64,000 nt of DNA from Catenuloplanes indicus. GTDB taxonomy: Bacteria > Actinomycetota > Actinomycetes > Mycobacteriales > Micromonosporaceae. The stretch lies in assembly GCF_030813715.1 (NCBI RefSeq), contig NZ_JAUSUZ010000001.1, positions 6,200,001-6,264,000 on the forward strand, read 5' to 3'. Of the stretch, positions 1 through 12,281 are shown piece after piece. Below the pieces are notes generated by a model. It searched no databases. It saw only the letters and a list, made by a program, of their open reading frames with translations, and was not told the origin of the DNA. The position numbers were made by a program, and so were the translations under genes. Numbering within the stretch: position 1 is the stretch's first letter; each line of letters begins with the position of its first letter.

Positions 1-1508
1 TTCAGGAACGACGTCGGGTAGAGCATCTCCTGCATGCCCGGCCCGCCGCGCGGCCCCTCGTAGCGGATGACCACGACGTCCCCGGCGACGACCTGCTTGC
101 CGAGGATGCCGTTGACCGCGTCGTCCTGCGACTCGAAGACCTTCGCCGGCCCGGAGAACGTCCAGACCTCCTCCGGCACGCCCGCGGTCTTCACCACGCA
201 GCCGTCCGGCGCGATGTTGCCGAACAGGATGGCCAGGCCACCGTCCGCGGTGTAGGCGTGCGCGAGGTCGCGGATGCAGCCCTCGGCCGCGTCCGTGTCC
301 AGCGTGGACCAGCGGTTCTCGGTGGAGAACGGCTGGGTGGTACGGACGCCGCCCGGCGCCGCGTGGAACAGCTCGATCGCCTCGGGGCGGGCGGAACCGG
401 ACCGCACGTCCCAGTCGGCGAGCCACGAGTCCAGGTCGGCGGAGTGCACCGAGTGCACGTCCTTGTGCAGCAGGCCGGCCCGGTTCAGCTCGCCCAGGAT
501 CGCCGGGATGCCACCGGCCCGGTGCACGTCCTCCATGTGGTACTTCTGGCTGTTCGGCGCGACCTTGGACAGGCACGGCACCCGGCGCGACACAGCGTCG
601 ATGTCCGCCACCGTGAAGTCCAGCTCGGCCTCGCGCGCCGCGGCCAGCAGGTGCAGGATCGTGTTCGTCGAGCCGCCCATCGCGACGTCCAGCGCGACCG
701 CGTTCTCGAACGCGGGCCGGCTGGCGATCGCGCGCGGCAGCAGCGACGCGTCGTCGCCGTCGTAGTAGCGCTTCGCGATGTCCACGATCAGCCGGCCGGC
801 CTCGACGAACAGGTCCTTGCGGGCCGCGTGCGTGGCCAGCGTGGAACCGTTGCCGGGCAGCGCCAGGCCGATCGCCTCGGTCAGGCAGTTCATCGAGTTC
901 GCGGTGAACATGCCGGAGCAGGAGCCGCAGGTCGGGCACGCGGAGCGCTCGATCGTGTCCAGCTGCTCGTCGGTGACCGCGTCGTTGACGGACGCCACCA
1001 TGGCATCGATCAGGTCGAGCTTGGAGTGCACGACACCCTCGACCGCGACGGTCTTGCCGGCCTCCATCGGGCCCCCGGAGACGAACACGGTCGGGATGTT
1101 CAGCCGCAGCGCGGCCAGCAGCATGCCCGGCGTGATCTTGTCGCAGTTGGAGATGCAGACGAGCGCGTCCGCGCAGTGCGCGTTCACCATGTACTCCACC
1201 GCGTCGGCGATCAGCTCGCGGCTGGGCAGCGAGTAGAGCATGCCGGCGTGGCCCATGGCGATGCCGTCGTCGACGGCGATGGTGTTGAACTCGCGCCCCA
1301 CGCCGCCGGCCTCGGCCACCGCGTCGGCGACCAGGCCGCCGAGGTCCTTCAGGTGGACATGACCCGGTACGAACTGCGTGAAGCTGTTCGCGATGGCGAC
1401 GATCGGCTTGCCGAAGTCGTCGTCGGTCATTCCGGTGGCCCGCCAGAGAGCGCGGGCGCCGGCCATCGTCCGGCCGTGCGTAGAGGTCCTTGACCGCAGC
1501 TGGGGCAT
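1..1508 (-). CDS. ilvD: Dihydroxy-acid dehydratase IlvD, 3' end cut by the window
   Basis: Dehydrates 2,3-dihydroxy-isovalerate and 2,3-dihydroxy-3-methylvalerate to the keto acids, the step before transamination in Val and Ile synthesis; a cytoplasmic Fe-S enzyme. From the ATG at 1508 ([20 protein letters not shown]) 502 codons are visible; the family is usually about 610-620, so roughly the last 110 residues lie outside. Seen: the N-terminal [18 protein letters not shown] block, the cluster cysteine in [11 protein letters not shown] (about residue 120), [18 protein letters not shown] (about residue 190), and PGNGST. It runs divergently from the diguanylate cyclase gene and opposite to ilvBNC, which uses the same pathway. 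The family assignment is secure; only the far C-terminus cannot be judged. Confidence 0.97.
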   Translation of the reverse strand, partial: MPQLRSRTSTHGRTMAGARALWRATGMTDDDFGKPIVAIANSFTQFVPGHVHLKDLGGLVADAVAEAGGVGREFNTIAVDDGIAMGHAGMLYSLPSRELIADAVEYMVNAHCADALVCISNCDKITPGMLLAALRLNIPTVFVSGGPMEAGKTVAVEGVVHSKLDLIDAMVASVNDAVTDEQLDTIERSACPTCGSCSGMFTANSMNCLTEAIGLALPGNGSTLATHAARKDLFVEAGRLIVDIAKRYYDGDDASLLPRAIASRPAFENAVALDVAMGGSTNTILHLLAAAREAELDFTVADIDAVSRRVPCLSKVAPNSQKYHMEDVHRAGGIPAILGELNRAGLLHKDVHSVHSADLDSWLADWDVRSGSARPEAIELFHAAPGGVRTTQPFSTENRWSTLDTDAAEGCIRDLAHAYTADGGLAILFGNIAPDGCVVKTAGVPEEVWTFSGPAKVFESQDDAVNGILGKQVVAGDVVVIRYEGPRGGPGMQEMLYPTSFL

Positions 1509-1671
1509 GAACCCCAGTGTTGCACCGGAGTAAACGCCACGGCAGCGTTAGGCGCCCCTTACGTCCACCACGCGGGACGACGTGTTAAACGACACCTGAT
1601 TGCGTGACCGGAATACCACGCTTCGCACACGCTGTCCCCACGGTCCGGCATTTATCCGGCAGAGTGAATAC

Positions 1672-3873
1672 GTGCACCTACCCCCTGGTGTCTGGATCGC
1701 CGCACTCGCCGCCGCTCTGTCGGCCGTGCCGGCCTCGGTCATGCTCGTCTCGTCCGCGCGCCGCCGGGCCGGTCGCCGCCGGCACGCGCACCACCTGCTG
1801 GCCGCCGGCAGCGCGCTCATCGCGCTGACCGCGGTGGCCGGGCTCGGCGTGGCGCTGACCGCGCACAGCCAGACCGCGGCCCGGCTGATCGCGCTCGGCA
1901 TGGTGGCCGGGGCGGTGACGCTGCTGGCCGGGATGCTGATGTTGCCCGGCGCCGCGGACACCGGGGCCACGGCGCTGCAACACCTCCTGGACGGGCTGGC
2001 GATCGCCGGCTCGATCTGGTTTCTGGGCTGGGTGCTGGTCACCGCGCCGACCCGGCTGCTGGGCCCGCTCACGCCGGAGGAGTGCTGGCTGCTGCTCCTG
2101 CCGCTGGGCGTCGCCGGGCTGGCGTTCGGCCTGACCACGATGGTGTCGGTGCGCATGCCCCGGCCGCGCGGCGGCTCGGCCGGCGTCGGCGCCGGCATCA
2201 CCGCGGCCGCGCTCGCCGGGGCCGGCATCTCCGGCGGCGTCTGCCAGCAGTGGTCCGGCGTGGTGCTGGCCAGCGCGCTGCTGCTACCCGCGGGGCTGAC
2301 CGTGATCGCGGTCGCGGCCCGGGCCACCGACCGCGAGCCGGAGCCGGCCGAGGTGGACACCACCCGGCGCGGTGCCGCGGTGGTGTTCCTGCCGATGGTC
2401 GTGCTGACCGGCGCCACCGCCTATCAGACCCTGCGGACCGGAGCCATCGGTACGGCCGGCGCGCTGGCCGGCTGCCTGGTGCTCGTAGCGCTGGTCGGCC
2501 GGCAATATCTGGCGCTGCGCGACGTGCGGCGCGGCGCGCGGCGGCTGCGCGAGCGCGAGGCGCACTTCCGCGGCCTGGCGCACACCGATCCGCTCACCGG
2601 CTTGGCCAACCGGCGCGGCATGCTGCGCGTGCTGACCCAGGAGGCGTTCAACGGCGAGCCGTGCGTGCTGCTCGGCATCGACATGGACGGCTTCAAGAGC
2701 GTCAACGATCTCCGCGGTCACGATGTCGGCGACCGGGTGCTGATGGAGGTCGGCGGCCGGCTGCGCATGCACCTGCGGCCCGGCGACGCGGTGGCGCGGC
2801 TCGGCGGCGACGAGTTCGCGGTGCTGATGTGGGCCACCGAGGACGAGGCGGAGGCGGCCGCGCTCCGGCTGCTCGACGCGCTCGGCGCGCCGTACGAGCA
2901 GGGTGGCGGGGTGGTCTTCCTGTCCGCCAGCATCGGGATGGCCACGGCGGAGACCGCCGCCGGTGACGTGGAGACGCTGATGCGCAACGCCGACCTCGCG
3001 CTGCGCTACGCGAAGCTGCGCGGCAAGAGCCGGGTCGAGCGGTACCGGCCGGCCTATGACCGCACGCTGCGCCGCCGCACCACGCTCGAGCACGAGCTGC
3101 GCGGCGCGATCGAGCGGGACGAGCTCCGCGTGGTGTTCCAGCCGGTGGTGGCGCTGCCCTCGGCCCGCCCGGTCGGCGCCGAGACGCTGCTCCGCTGGAC
3201 CCATCCGGAGCTGGGCCCGGTCGGGCCGGACGAGTTCATCCCGGCCGCGGAGGAGTCCGAGCTGATCGCGAAGCTCGGCCGGTGGGTGCTGGACCAGGCC
3301 TGCCGCCGGCTCGCCGAGTGGCTGCGCGACGGCCACGACGTGTGGATCTCGGTGAACGTGTCGCCGCGCGAACTGCACGCGCCGGACTACGTCGGCCAGG
3401 TGGCCGAGGCGTTGCGCACGCACCGGGTGCCGCCGCAGCGGCTGGTGCTGGAGGTCACCGAGCACGCGGTCGCGACGGACCGGGACGAGCTGTGCCGCCG
3501 GCTGCGCGCGCTGCGGGACACCGGCGTGCGGATCGCGCTGGACGACTTCGGTGCCGGCTACTCGTCGCTGGCCCGGCTGCGCGACCTGCCGGTGGACATC
3601 CTGAAGATCGACCGGAAGCTGGTGGTCGCGTCCGAGCCGCTGGTCGACGTGGTGGTCCGGCTCGGTCACCGGCTCGGCCTGGAGGTGCTGGCCGAGGGGA
3701 TCAGCGCGCCCGCGCACCTGGCCGTGGTGACCGCGTCCGGCTGCCGCTTCGGCCAGGGCTTCCTGTTCGGCGGCGGCGTCCCGGCCGAGCACCTGGCGGC
3801 CCAGCTGCGGTCGCCTCGCGTACCGGCCGCCATATCCGCAGGTCAGTTCGACGCGGATGGCGCGGCCGGGTGA
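1672..3873 (+). CDS. Membrane-anchored GGDEF-EAL cyclic-di-GMP protein
   Basis: Putative bifunctional c-di-GMP enzyme, 733 aa from the GTG at 1672; an upstream TTG at 1600 is in frame but adds an unconvincing extension. The first ~300 residues are hydrophobic with about eight likely membrane spans. The GGDEF domain begins at TDPLTGLANRRG and carries an intact RLGGDEF (about residues 376-382). RPGD lies exactly five residues before GGDEF, the expected RxxD inhibitory site, so product feedback is likely. In the EAL domain the signature reads ETLLRW (about residue 504) rather than EALLRW. The catalytic Glu, the Asn of VNVSPREL, EVTEHAV, DDFGAGYSSL, DILKIDRKL, AEGI and the final Q are all present, so phosphodiesterase activity is plausible. 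It stands alone between ilvD and the ilvB leader. Its sensory input is unknown. Confidence 0.92.
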   Translation: MHLPPGVWIAALAAALSAVPASVMLVSSARRRAGRRRHAHHLLAAGSALIALTAVAGLGVALTAHSQTAARLIALGMVAGAVTLLAGMLMLPGAADTGATALQHLLDGLAIAGSIWFLGWVLVTAPTRLLGPLTPEECWLLLLPLGVAGLAFGLTTMVSVRMPRPRGGSAGVGAGITAAALAGAGISGGVCQQWSGVVLASALLLPAGLTVIAVAARATDREPEPAEVDTTRRGAAVVFLPMVVLTGATAYQTLRTGAIGTAGALAGCLVLVALVGRQYLALRDVRRGARRLREREAHFRGLAHTDPLTGLANRRGMLRVLTQEAFNGEPCVLLGIDMDGFKSVNDLRGHDVGDRVLMEVGGRLRMHLRPGDAVARLGGDEFAVLMWATEDEAEAAALRLLDALGAPYEQGGGVVFLSASIGMATAETAAGDVETLMRNADLALRYAKLRGKSRVERYRPAYDRTLRRRTTLEHELRGAIERDELRVVFQPVVALPSARPVGAETLLRWTHPELGPVGPDEFIPAAEESELIAKLGRWVLDQACRRLAEWLRDGHDVWISVNVSPRELHAPDYVGQVAEALRTHRVPPQRLVLEVTEHAVATDRDELCRRLRALRDTGVRIALDDFGAGYSSLARLRDLPVDILKIDRKLVVASEPLVDVVVRLGHRLGLEVLAEGISAPAHLAVVTASGCRFGQGFLFGGGVPAEHLAAQLRSPRVPAAISAGQFDADGAAG

Positions 3874-3925
3874 AAAGCGGAAGTCCGTGAACCAATATGT
3901 GGGATAGGTTGACTCAGCGCGTGAG

Positions 3926-4012
3926 ATGAGTAAGGCTGTCATCATGTCCCTGTGCCTGACCGCCACGTTCGCGATCGCCCGCGACCTCCGGTCCTCTCGA
4001 GTACTTACCTGA
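3926..4012 (+). CDS. Putative ilvBNC leader peptide (28 aa)
   Basis: A short ORF, MSKAVIMSLCLTATFAIARD and eight further residues ending RVLT, between the GGDEF-EAL gene and ilvB. It contains Val-Ile, three Leu, a further Ile, then Leu and a terminal Val-Leu, which is a high share of branched-chain residues. Its TGA at 4010-4012 abuts and slightly overlaps a stable hairpin (4012-4041), which is followed by a U-tract terminator. This is the layout of transcription attenuation by ribosome stalling, known for ilvBNC in Corynebacterium. An inner ATG at 3944 would give a 22-residue version. Upstream, TAGGTT (3905-3910) could be a -10 box; TTGACT at 3909 is an alternative element. The peptide is inferred from composition and position only. 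Confidence 0.6.
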   Translation: MSKAVIMSLCLTATFAIARDLRSSRVLT

Positions 4013-4041
4013 GCGCACTCCCCTCGATTTGGGAGTGCGCT
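4012..4041 (+). promoter_or_regulatory. Hairpin 1 of the ilvBNC leader
   Basis: Perfect 11-bp inverted repeat AGCGCACTCCC / GGGAGTGCGCT with an 8-nt loop, beginning at the last base of the leader-peptide stop codon and with no U-tract of its own. Its position fits a pause or protector hairpin whose formation depends on where the ribosome stops in the leader peptide. Confidence 0.7.
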
Positions 4042-4076
4042 GGCCCCGTGTGATTTCCGCACGAGGGCCGTTTTTA
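4042..4076 (+). terminator. Attenuator terminator upstream of ilvB
   Basis: A stem of GGCCC-CGTG with CACG-A-GGGCC (one bulged base), followed at once by GTTTTTATT. It lies 85 nt before the ilvB start, so it would end transcription before the structural genes. Together with the leader peptide and hairpin 1 it forms a likely BCAA attenuator. Confidence 0.75.
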
Positions 4077-4161
4077 TTGGCCGGGTATGAAGCCCAGTAG
4101 CGGGCAGTTTCACAATATTCGAGATGTAGAAGCACCGAAGGTCCGAAAGGTCCGAACAGCC

Positions 4162-7600
<3,439 letters not shown>

Positions 7601-7610
7601 CCGTCCGTGT

Positions 7611-7641
7611 GAAAGCGCGCCGGGCATCCCGGCGCGCTTTT
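7611..7641 (+). terminator. Terminator of ilvBNC
   Basis: GAAAGCGCGCCGGG-CAT-CCCGGCGCGCTTTTC: a perfect GC-rich stem with a 3-nt loop and a T-run, 11 nt after the ilvC stop. Confidence 0.9.
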
Positions 7642-7673
7642 CAATGCCCGGCGCTCCGGGTAAGGACCCGGCC

Positions 7674-8921
7674 ATGCGGCTGGAGCAGCACCTTCGACAT
7701 GAGCGCTTCGGCGCGGTCCGCATCCACGAACTGCAGCGCGTGGTGGAGCTGGACTCGGGCCGGCACGCGCCCGGCCCGTCCGGCGGCACCGAGGTGGTGG
7801 CGGACGAGGAGATCCGCGCGGTCATGCGCGAGCTGGTCGTCGTCGTGCCGTGCATGGACGAGCCGCGCCGGGTGATCGAGGGCGTGCTCGCCGGCATTCC
7901 GCACGACTGCCTGATCGTGCTGGTCTCGCACAGCGCGCGCCACCGGTACGCGGCCGAGGCCGGCAGCGTCGACGAGTTCTGCCGGCTCACCGGGCGTGCC
8001 GCCGTCGTGGTCCACCAGCGCGACCCCGGCCTGGCCGCCGCGATCAAGGCCGCCCGCCTGCCCGAGCTGCTCGACGACGACGGGCTGGTCCGCACCGGCA
8101 AGGGCGAGGCGCTGCTGATCGGCACCGCGATCGCCGCGATGAGCGGGCGTGCCTACGTGGGCTATGTGGACGCGGACAACCACGTGCCCGGCGCGGTCCA
8201 CGAGTACGTGACCGCGTACGCGGCCGGGCTGCGCCTGGCCGGTGGCCCGTACGCGATGGTCCGGATCCCACGGCACCCGCGCCCGGTGGTCCGCGACGGC
8301 CGGCTCTTCCTCGACGTCCGTGGCGGCGGCGCCGAGGTCACCAACTACTTCCTGAACCGGGTGCTGGCCGCGCACACCGGGCTGGCCACCGAGGCGATCG
8401 CGACCGGCGACGCGGGCGAGCGTGCGCTCAGCCTGCCGCTCGCGCTGCGCCTGCGCGCGGCCGGTGGGCTGGCCGGTGAGGCGCACGAGTTCGCCGACCT
8501 GTTCGCGCAGTTCGGCCGGCCCGGTGCCGAGGCGGTTTCGGTGCTGCAGATCGAGATGCGCGACTCGCAGTCGCACGACGACGCGGGCGAGGAACGCGGG
8601 CCCGGCCGCTGGTCGGAGGCGCTCGGCGTGCTCTACCACGCCCCGGTGACGCCCCCGGCCGTACGCGCGGAGATCTTTGATTTCCTGGCCGGACGGGACG
8701 CGGAGCCCTCGCCGGGCTGGATCTACCCGCCGCTCGGGCAACTCGCGTTCGACCTGTTCAAGGACGTGCTGGTGCGCGAGGCCGGTACGTTCCGGGAGAT
8801 CGACGGGCGGCCGGAGAAGGACGGCCCGATCCTGCCGAACCCGCTCGGCCTCGCGGTCGGGCGCGCGCCGGTGCCGGAGCTCGACGACGACCCTGTCCCG
8901 ATTGACGCGGTCCTCGACTAA
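7674..8921 (+). CDS. mpgS: Mannosyl-3-phosphoglycerate synthase (GT55 family)
   Basis: Transfers mannose from GDP-mannose to 3-phosphoglycerate; a phosphatase then gives the compatible solute mannosylglycerate. 415 aa from the ATG at 7674, with TAAGGA 7 nt upstream; an in-frame ATG at 7644 lies in the ilvC terminator. Seen: the family start MRLEQHLRHERFGAVRIHEL, the nucleotide-binding PCMDEP and IVLVSHS, RTGKGEAL, the metal-binding DADNHVPGA (about residue 165) and the long C-terminal block with WIYPPLGQL. No phosphatase gene lies beside it and it has no domain fusion, so dephosphorylation must be done elsewhere. The family is best known from thermophiles and Rubrobacter. Expected cytoplasmic and linked to osmotic or heat stress. 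Confidence 0.85.
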   Translation: MRLEQHLRHERFGAVRIHELQRVVELDSGRHAPGPSGGTEVVADEEIRAVMRELVVVVPCMDEPRRVIEGVLAGIPHDCLIVLVSHSARHRYAAEAGSVDEFCRLTGRAAVVVHQRDPGLAAAIKAARLPELLDDDGLVRTGKGEALLIGTAIAAMSGRAYVGYVDADNHVPGAVHEYVTAYAAGLRLAGGPYAMVRIPRHPRPVVRDGRLFLDVRGGGAEVTNYFLNRVLAAHTGLATEAIATGDAGERALSLPLALRLRAAGGLAGEAHEFADLFAQFGRPGAEAVSVLQIEMRDSQSHDDAGEERGPGRWSEALGVLYHAPVTPPAVRAEIFDFLAGRDAEPSPGWIYPPLGQLAFDLFKDVLVREAGTFREIDGRPEKDGPILPNPLGLAVGRAPVPELDDDPVPIDAVLD

Positions 8922-8997
8922 CGATTTTTCGGCTCCCGCTATCGCGAAACGCGGGCGTAACCTCGCAGATCGGTATAGGTCGATCTTGTGAGGTGCC

Positions 8998-10644
8998 ATG
9001 AGGCCCGTCGTGGTCGTCGCGGAGGAACTCGCCCCCGCGGCCCTGACCCAGCTCCGCCAGGACTTCGACGTGCGGCGGGTGGACGGCACCGACCGTGCCG
9101 CGCTGCTCGCCGCGCTCGCCGGTGCGGAGGCGGTGGTGATCCGCAGCGCCACCCGGATCGACGCGGAGGCGATCGCGGCCGGCCCGGCGCTGCGCGTGGT
9201 CGCCCGGGCCGGCGTCGGACTGGACAACGTCGACATCCCGGCCGCCACCGCGCACGGCGTCCTGGTGGTGAACGCGCCCACGTCCAACATCGTCTCCGCC
9301 GCGGAGCAGGCCGTGGCGCTGTTGCTGGCCGTGGCGCGGCACACCGCCAGCGCCAGCGCCGCGCTGAAGGCGGGGGAGTGGCGCCGGTCCCGGTACACCG
9401 GCGTCGAGGTGGCCGGCAAGACCGTCGGCGTGGTCGGGCTGGGCCGGATCGGCGTGCTGTTCGCGCAGCGGATGGCCGCGTTCGGCACCCGGCTGATCGC
9501 GTACGACCCGTACGTGCAGCCGGCCCGCGCGGCCCAGCTCGGCGTGCGGCTCGTCTCGCTCGAGGAGCTGCTCGGCGAGGCCGACTTCATCTCGGTGCAC
9601 CTGCCGCGTACGCCGGAGACCGTCGGCCTGATCGGCGCGCGCGAGCTGACGCTGGTCAAACCGGGCGTACGGATCATCAACGCGGCCCGCGGCGGCCTGA
9701 TCGACGAGCAGGCGCTGGCGGACGCGCTCGCCGAGGGCCGGGTCGCCGGTGCCGGCGTGGACGTCTACGCGAAGGAACCGTGCACGTCCTCGCCGCTCTT
9801 CGCGCACGAGAACGTGGTTGCCACGCCGCACCTCGGCGCGTCCACCGTGGAGGCACAGGACAAGGCCGGACTGGACGCGGCGCGCAGCGTACGGCTCGCG
9901 CTGCACGGTGAGTTCGTGCCGGACGCGGTGAACGTGCAGGCCGGTGGCGTGGTCGACGAGGAGGTGCGCCCGCTGCTGCCGTTGGCCGAGAAACTCGGCA
10001 CGGTCTTCACCGCGATCGCCGGGACGCTGGCCGCGAGCGTGACCGTGGAGGTGCGCGGCCCGGTCGCCGCGCCGGAGGTGCTGCGGCTGGCCGTGATCAA
10101 GGGACTGTTCGCGACGATCACGGCGGAACGCGTCACGTACGTCAACGCGCCGATGCTGGCCGGGGCGCGCGGCCTGTTCATCGCGCTCGCCTCCGCGCGG
10201 CGCGAGCCGGCGGCGTCCGTCGAGGTGACGGTGCGCGGTGTGCTGCCGGACGGCCGGGCGCTGAGCGTGACCGGCACCGCGCGGGACGCCCTCAAAATCA
10301 CCGAAGTGGACGGTTACGGCACCGAGCTGACCGCCGACGGCATTTTGCTCTTCTTCACGTACGTGGACCGCCCCGGCGTGGTCGGCACGGTCGGTTCGAT
10401 CCTCGGCCGCGCCGGTGTGAACATCGCGGGCATGCAGGTGGCGCGGCGGGCGGCCGGTGGCGAGGCACTGATGACGCTGATGGTCGACTCGGCCGTCGGC
10501 GCGGACCTGCTCACCGCGGCCGCGGCGGCGATCGGCGCTGCCGCCGCGAGTGCGGCGGACCTGCGCGACGACGCCGTTACTGCGGGGGACGAGCCGTGGC
10601 CTGCGGCGGATAGACGGATCCGCCCTGAACGTCCAGAAGCATGA
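8998..10644 (+). CDS. serA: D-3-phosphoglycerate dehydrogenase
   Basis: NAD-dependent oxidation of 3-phosphoglycerate to 3-phosphohydroxypyruvate, first step of serine synthesis. 548 aa, long actinobacterial form. Domains in order: N-terminal substrate-binding half, NAD domain with GLGRIG (about residue 150), catalytic region with NAARGGLIDE and THE-like PHLGAST, then the intervening ASB domain, and a C-terminal ACT domain (FTYVDRPGVVGTVGSILGRA...) for serine feedback. The last ~25 residues (from RDDAVTAGDEP) extend beyond the usual family end and overlap by 68 bp the 3' end of the convergent gene at 10577-10942. Confidence 0.97.
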   Translation: MRPVVVVAEELAPAALTQLRQDFDVRRVDGTDRAALLAALAGAEAVVIRSATRIDAEAIAAGPALRVVARAGVGLDNVDIPAATAHGVLVVNAPTSNIVSAAEQAVALLLAVARHTASASAALKAGEWRRSRYTGVEVAGKTVGVVGLGRIGVLFAQRMAAFGTRLIAYDPYVQPARAAQLGVRLVSLEELLGEADFISVHLPRTPETVGLIGARELTLVKPGVRIINAARGGLIDEQALADALAEGRVAGAGVDVYAKEPCTSSPLFAHENVVATPHLGASTVEAQDKAGLDAARSVRLALHGEFVPDAVNVQAGGVVDEEVRPLLPLAEKLGTVFTAIAGTLAASVTVEVRGPVAAPEVLRLAVIKGLFATITAERVTYVNAPMLAGARGLFIALASARREPAASVEVTVRGVLPDGRALSVTGTARDALKITEVDGYGTELTADGILLFFTYVDRPGVVGTVGSILGRAGVNIAGMQVARRAAGGEALMTLMVDSAVGADLLTAAAAAIGAAAASAADLRDDAVTAGDEPWPAADRRIRPERPEA

Positions 10645-10942
10645 GATTGTGCGCGCCGGCCAGCTGCTCGATCAGCAGCAGCACCTCGTCCGGGCAGGTC
10701 TCCACCAGCTTCATCTCCACATGGTCCCGCGCCACGTGCAGCGGCTTCGCCACGAACGGGGAGGCGCCGCTGGCCACGCCCCGATCGGGATATCGGGCCG
10801 TCAGATCGGCGTAGAAGGCATTGATGCGCCGGTCGGGTGCACCCGCGGCGTGGATGCCCGCGACACACCTCTTATGACCGGCCGTCACGTCGGCAGGCTC
10901 ACCGGTCCGGTCAAGCGCCCAGACCACCAGGTCGAAACTCAC
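10577..10942 (-). CDS. Conserved actinobacterial hypothetical protein
   Basis: 121 aa, MSFDLVVWALDR..., no signal peptide or membrane span. The composition (SFDLVVW start, INAFYADLTARYPDR, LLDVQGGSVYPP end) resembles small cytoplasmic proteins of unknown function that recur in actinomycetes. It is convergent with serA and shares 68 bp of 3' sequence with it; no function can be assigned. The regular third-position GC and lack of interruptions support a real gene. Confidence 0.65.
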   Translation of the reverse strand: MSFDLVVWALDRTGEPADVTAGHKRCVAGIHAAGAPDRRINAFYADLTARYPDRGVASGASPFVAKPLHVARDHVEMKLVETCPDEVLLLIEQLAGAHNLMLLDVQGGSVYPPQATARPPQ

Positions 10943-11320
10943 CGGGGAAGAATGCCATCCGTTCCCCCATCGGTCATCTCGGCCCCGACCGACACGCTGA
11001 GCCGCAATGCTTCCACCCGTTGACGGGCCTTGTCACGCGCACCGGCATCGCTATAGCGTATTTGATTGGTCACACAGGGCGATCGCCCGGCCGGGGCGGC
11101 CGTCCGTGGGGACCCGTCCTCGGGTGACGGTGTTCCCGGGTGCGGCCACCCGGGTGCGTTCTCCGCGACCTCGCCGGACCACCACCCGACACCGGCCGGC
11201 CCTCACATTCGTTGCCGAGCTTGTGAGGGCCCGCTGGAAGCCTCGCCGGCCTCCGCCCCGCTTTGCACCCCACCCGCCGTACCTCAGCTCCACCCGAATC
11301 CCCCGCCGCCCCGCGAACCC
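10943..11320. other. Intergenic region without a recognised gene
   Basis: 378 bp between the reverse-strand hypothetical gene and the apbE-like gene. Short ORFs occur on both strands but none has family-like sequence or a good ribosome site. A slightly AT-richer patch (CTATAGCGTATTTGATTGG, about 11049-11067) may hold a promoter, but no well-spaced -35/-10 pair is clear. Confidence 0.5.
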
Positions 11321-12085
11321 CTACGACCGCCCCGTGCGATCCAGTGCCCGATACCCGTCCGCCGTCGGGAACCACCCCAACCCCGTCGGACCCGCCGCAT
11401 ACAGCGCGATCGCATACCCGTTCGCCGCCGACAGTTCCGGCCCGATCACCGTGGTCAGCGCGAACCCGTCCGCCTGCTGCCCGGTATGCGGGTCGATCAC
11501 ATGGTCGTGACGGCCGGCCGCCCCCGTGGTGGCGACCGCGCCGGAGGTCAGCTCCAGCGTCTCGATCACGCGCCGCCCGTCGTACGGGTCACGCACCGCG
11601 ATCCTCCACGGCCGCCCGGCCGGCGAGTGCCCGCGCACGGTGACGTCCGCGCCCGCGTGGATCGCGTAGTTCTCGATGCCCGCCGCCCGCAGCCGGGCCG
11701 CGGCGCGCTCCACCGACCAGCCCTTGACCAGCCCGCTCGGGTCGAACCCGCCGGGCACCGCCCACGCGTCGAACCAGCCGTCGGTGGCGGCGCGCATCAG
11801 GATGCAGCGGTCGACCAGGTCGGTGAGTGGCGCGTACAGGTCCGCGGAGATCTCGCCGCGGCGGAACCGGGAGACCAGGCTGCGCTCGCGCAGCGGGCCG
11901 AACGTGGTGTCGAGCGCGCGCAGCTCCGCGACCGCGTCGGCGAGCGCCTCGCCGGCGCCGCGTCGGTCCATCGCCGGTGGTGCGGTGAAGCAGAACGTGA
12001 ACTGGTTCGCGCCGATCTGCACCTGGTGCCGGACGACGATGCCCGTGGCGGCCCGGACCCGCTCCGGCAGTACGACCGTGCTCAT
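11321..12085 (-). CDS. ApbE-family FAD:protein FMN transferase-like protein
   Basis: 254 aa from the ATG at 12085 (MSTVVLPERVRA), chosen because GGGGGAAG lies 5-6 nt upstream; an in-frame ATG at 12127 lacks this. ApbE proteins attach FMN to Thr or Ser of target flavoproteins. Seen: FDPSGLVKGWSVERAAARL (the DPSGLVKGW block), the GADVTVRG stretch, TSGAVATTG, and HVIDPHTGQ, all in family order. ApbE is normally exported as a lipoprotein, but here there is no signal peptide or lipobox, so a cytoplasmic role is more likely. No obvious flavoprotein target (Nqr, Rnf or fumarate reductase-like) is nearby. Confidence 0.82.
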   Translation of the reverse strand: MSTVVLPERVRAATGIVVRHQVQIGANQFTFCFTAPPAMDRRGAGEALADAVAELRALDTTFGPLRERSLVSRFRRGEISADLYAPLTDLVDRCILMRAATDGWFDAWAVPGGFDPSGLVKGWSVERAAARLRAAGIENYAIHAGADVTVRGHSPAGRPWRIAVRDPYDGRRVIETLELTSGAVATTGAAGRHDHVIDPHTGQQADGFALTTVIGPELSAANGYAIALYAAGPTGLGWFPTADGYRALDRTGRS

Positions 12086-12281
12086 CGCGCTTCCCCCGTC
12101 GGTGACCAGGTGAACAACTGTGTCCACGACTCACCGTAAGCTCGCCGCCTGAACCCCGGATGGCCACCGGCTATTAGTTTCCTGTGTGTTACCGAACCGG
12201 AATGTGGGACGGCCGTACCGAGCATCGGGACAGAGGCGTAGGGTCGGCACAGTTCACGACGGTGTGGTGAGGAGTGCAGGC

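Noticed and set aside
258-1493. Plus-strand 411-aa ORF over ilvD
   Set aside because: Antisense shadow of ilvD; composition rich in Arg, His and Val, as expected for an opposite frame of GC-rich coding DNA.
3890-4161. T-box riboswitch before ilvB
   Set aside because: No conserved T-box sequence or specifier loop is visible; the short BCAA-rich ORF with hairpins explains the leader better.
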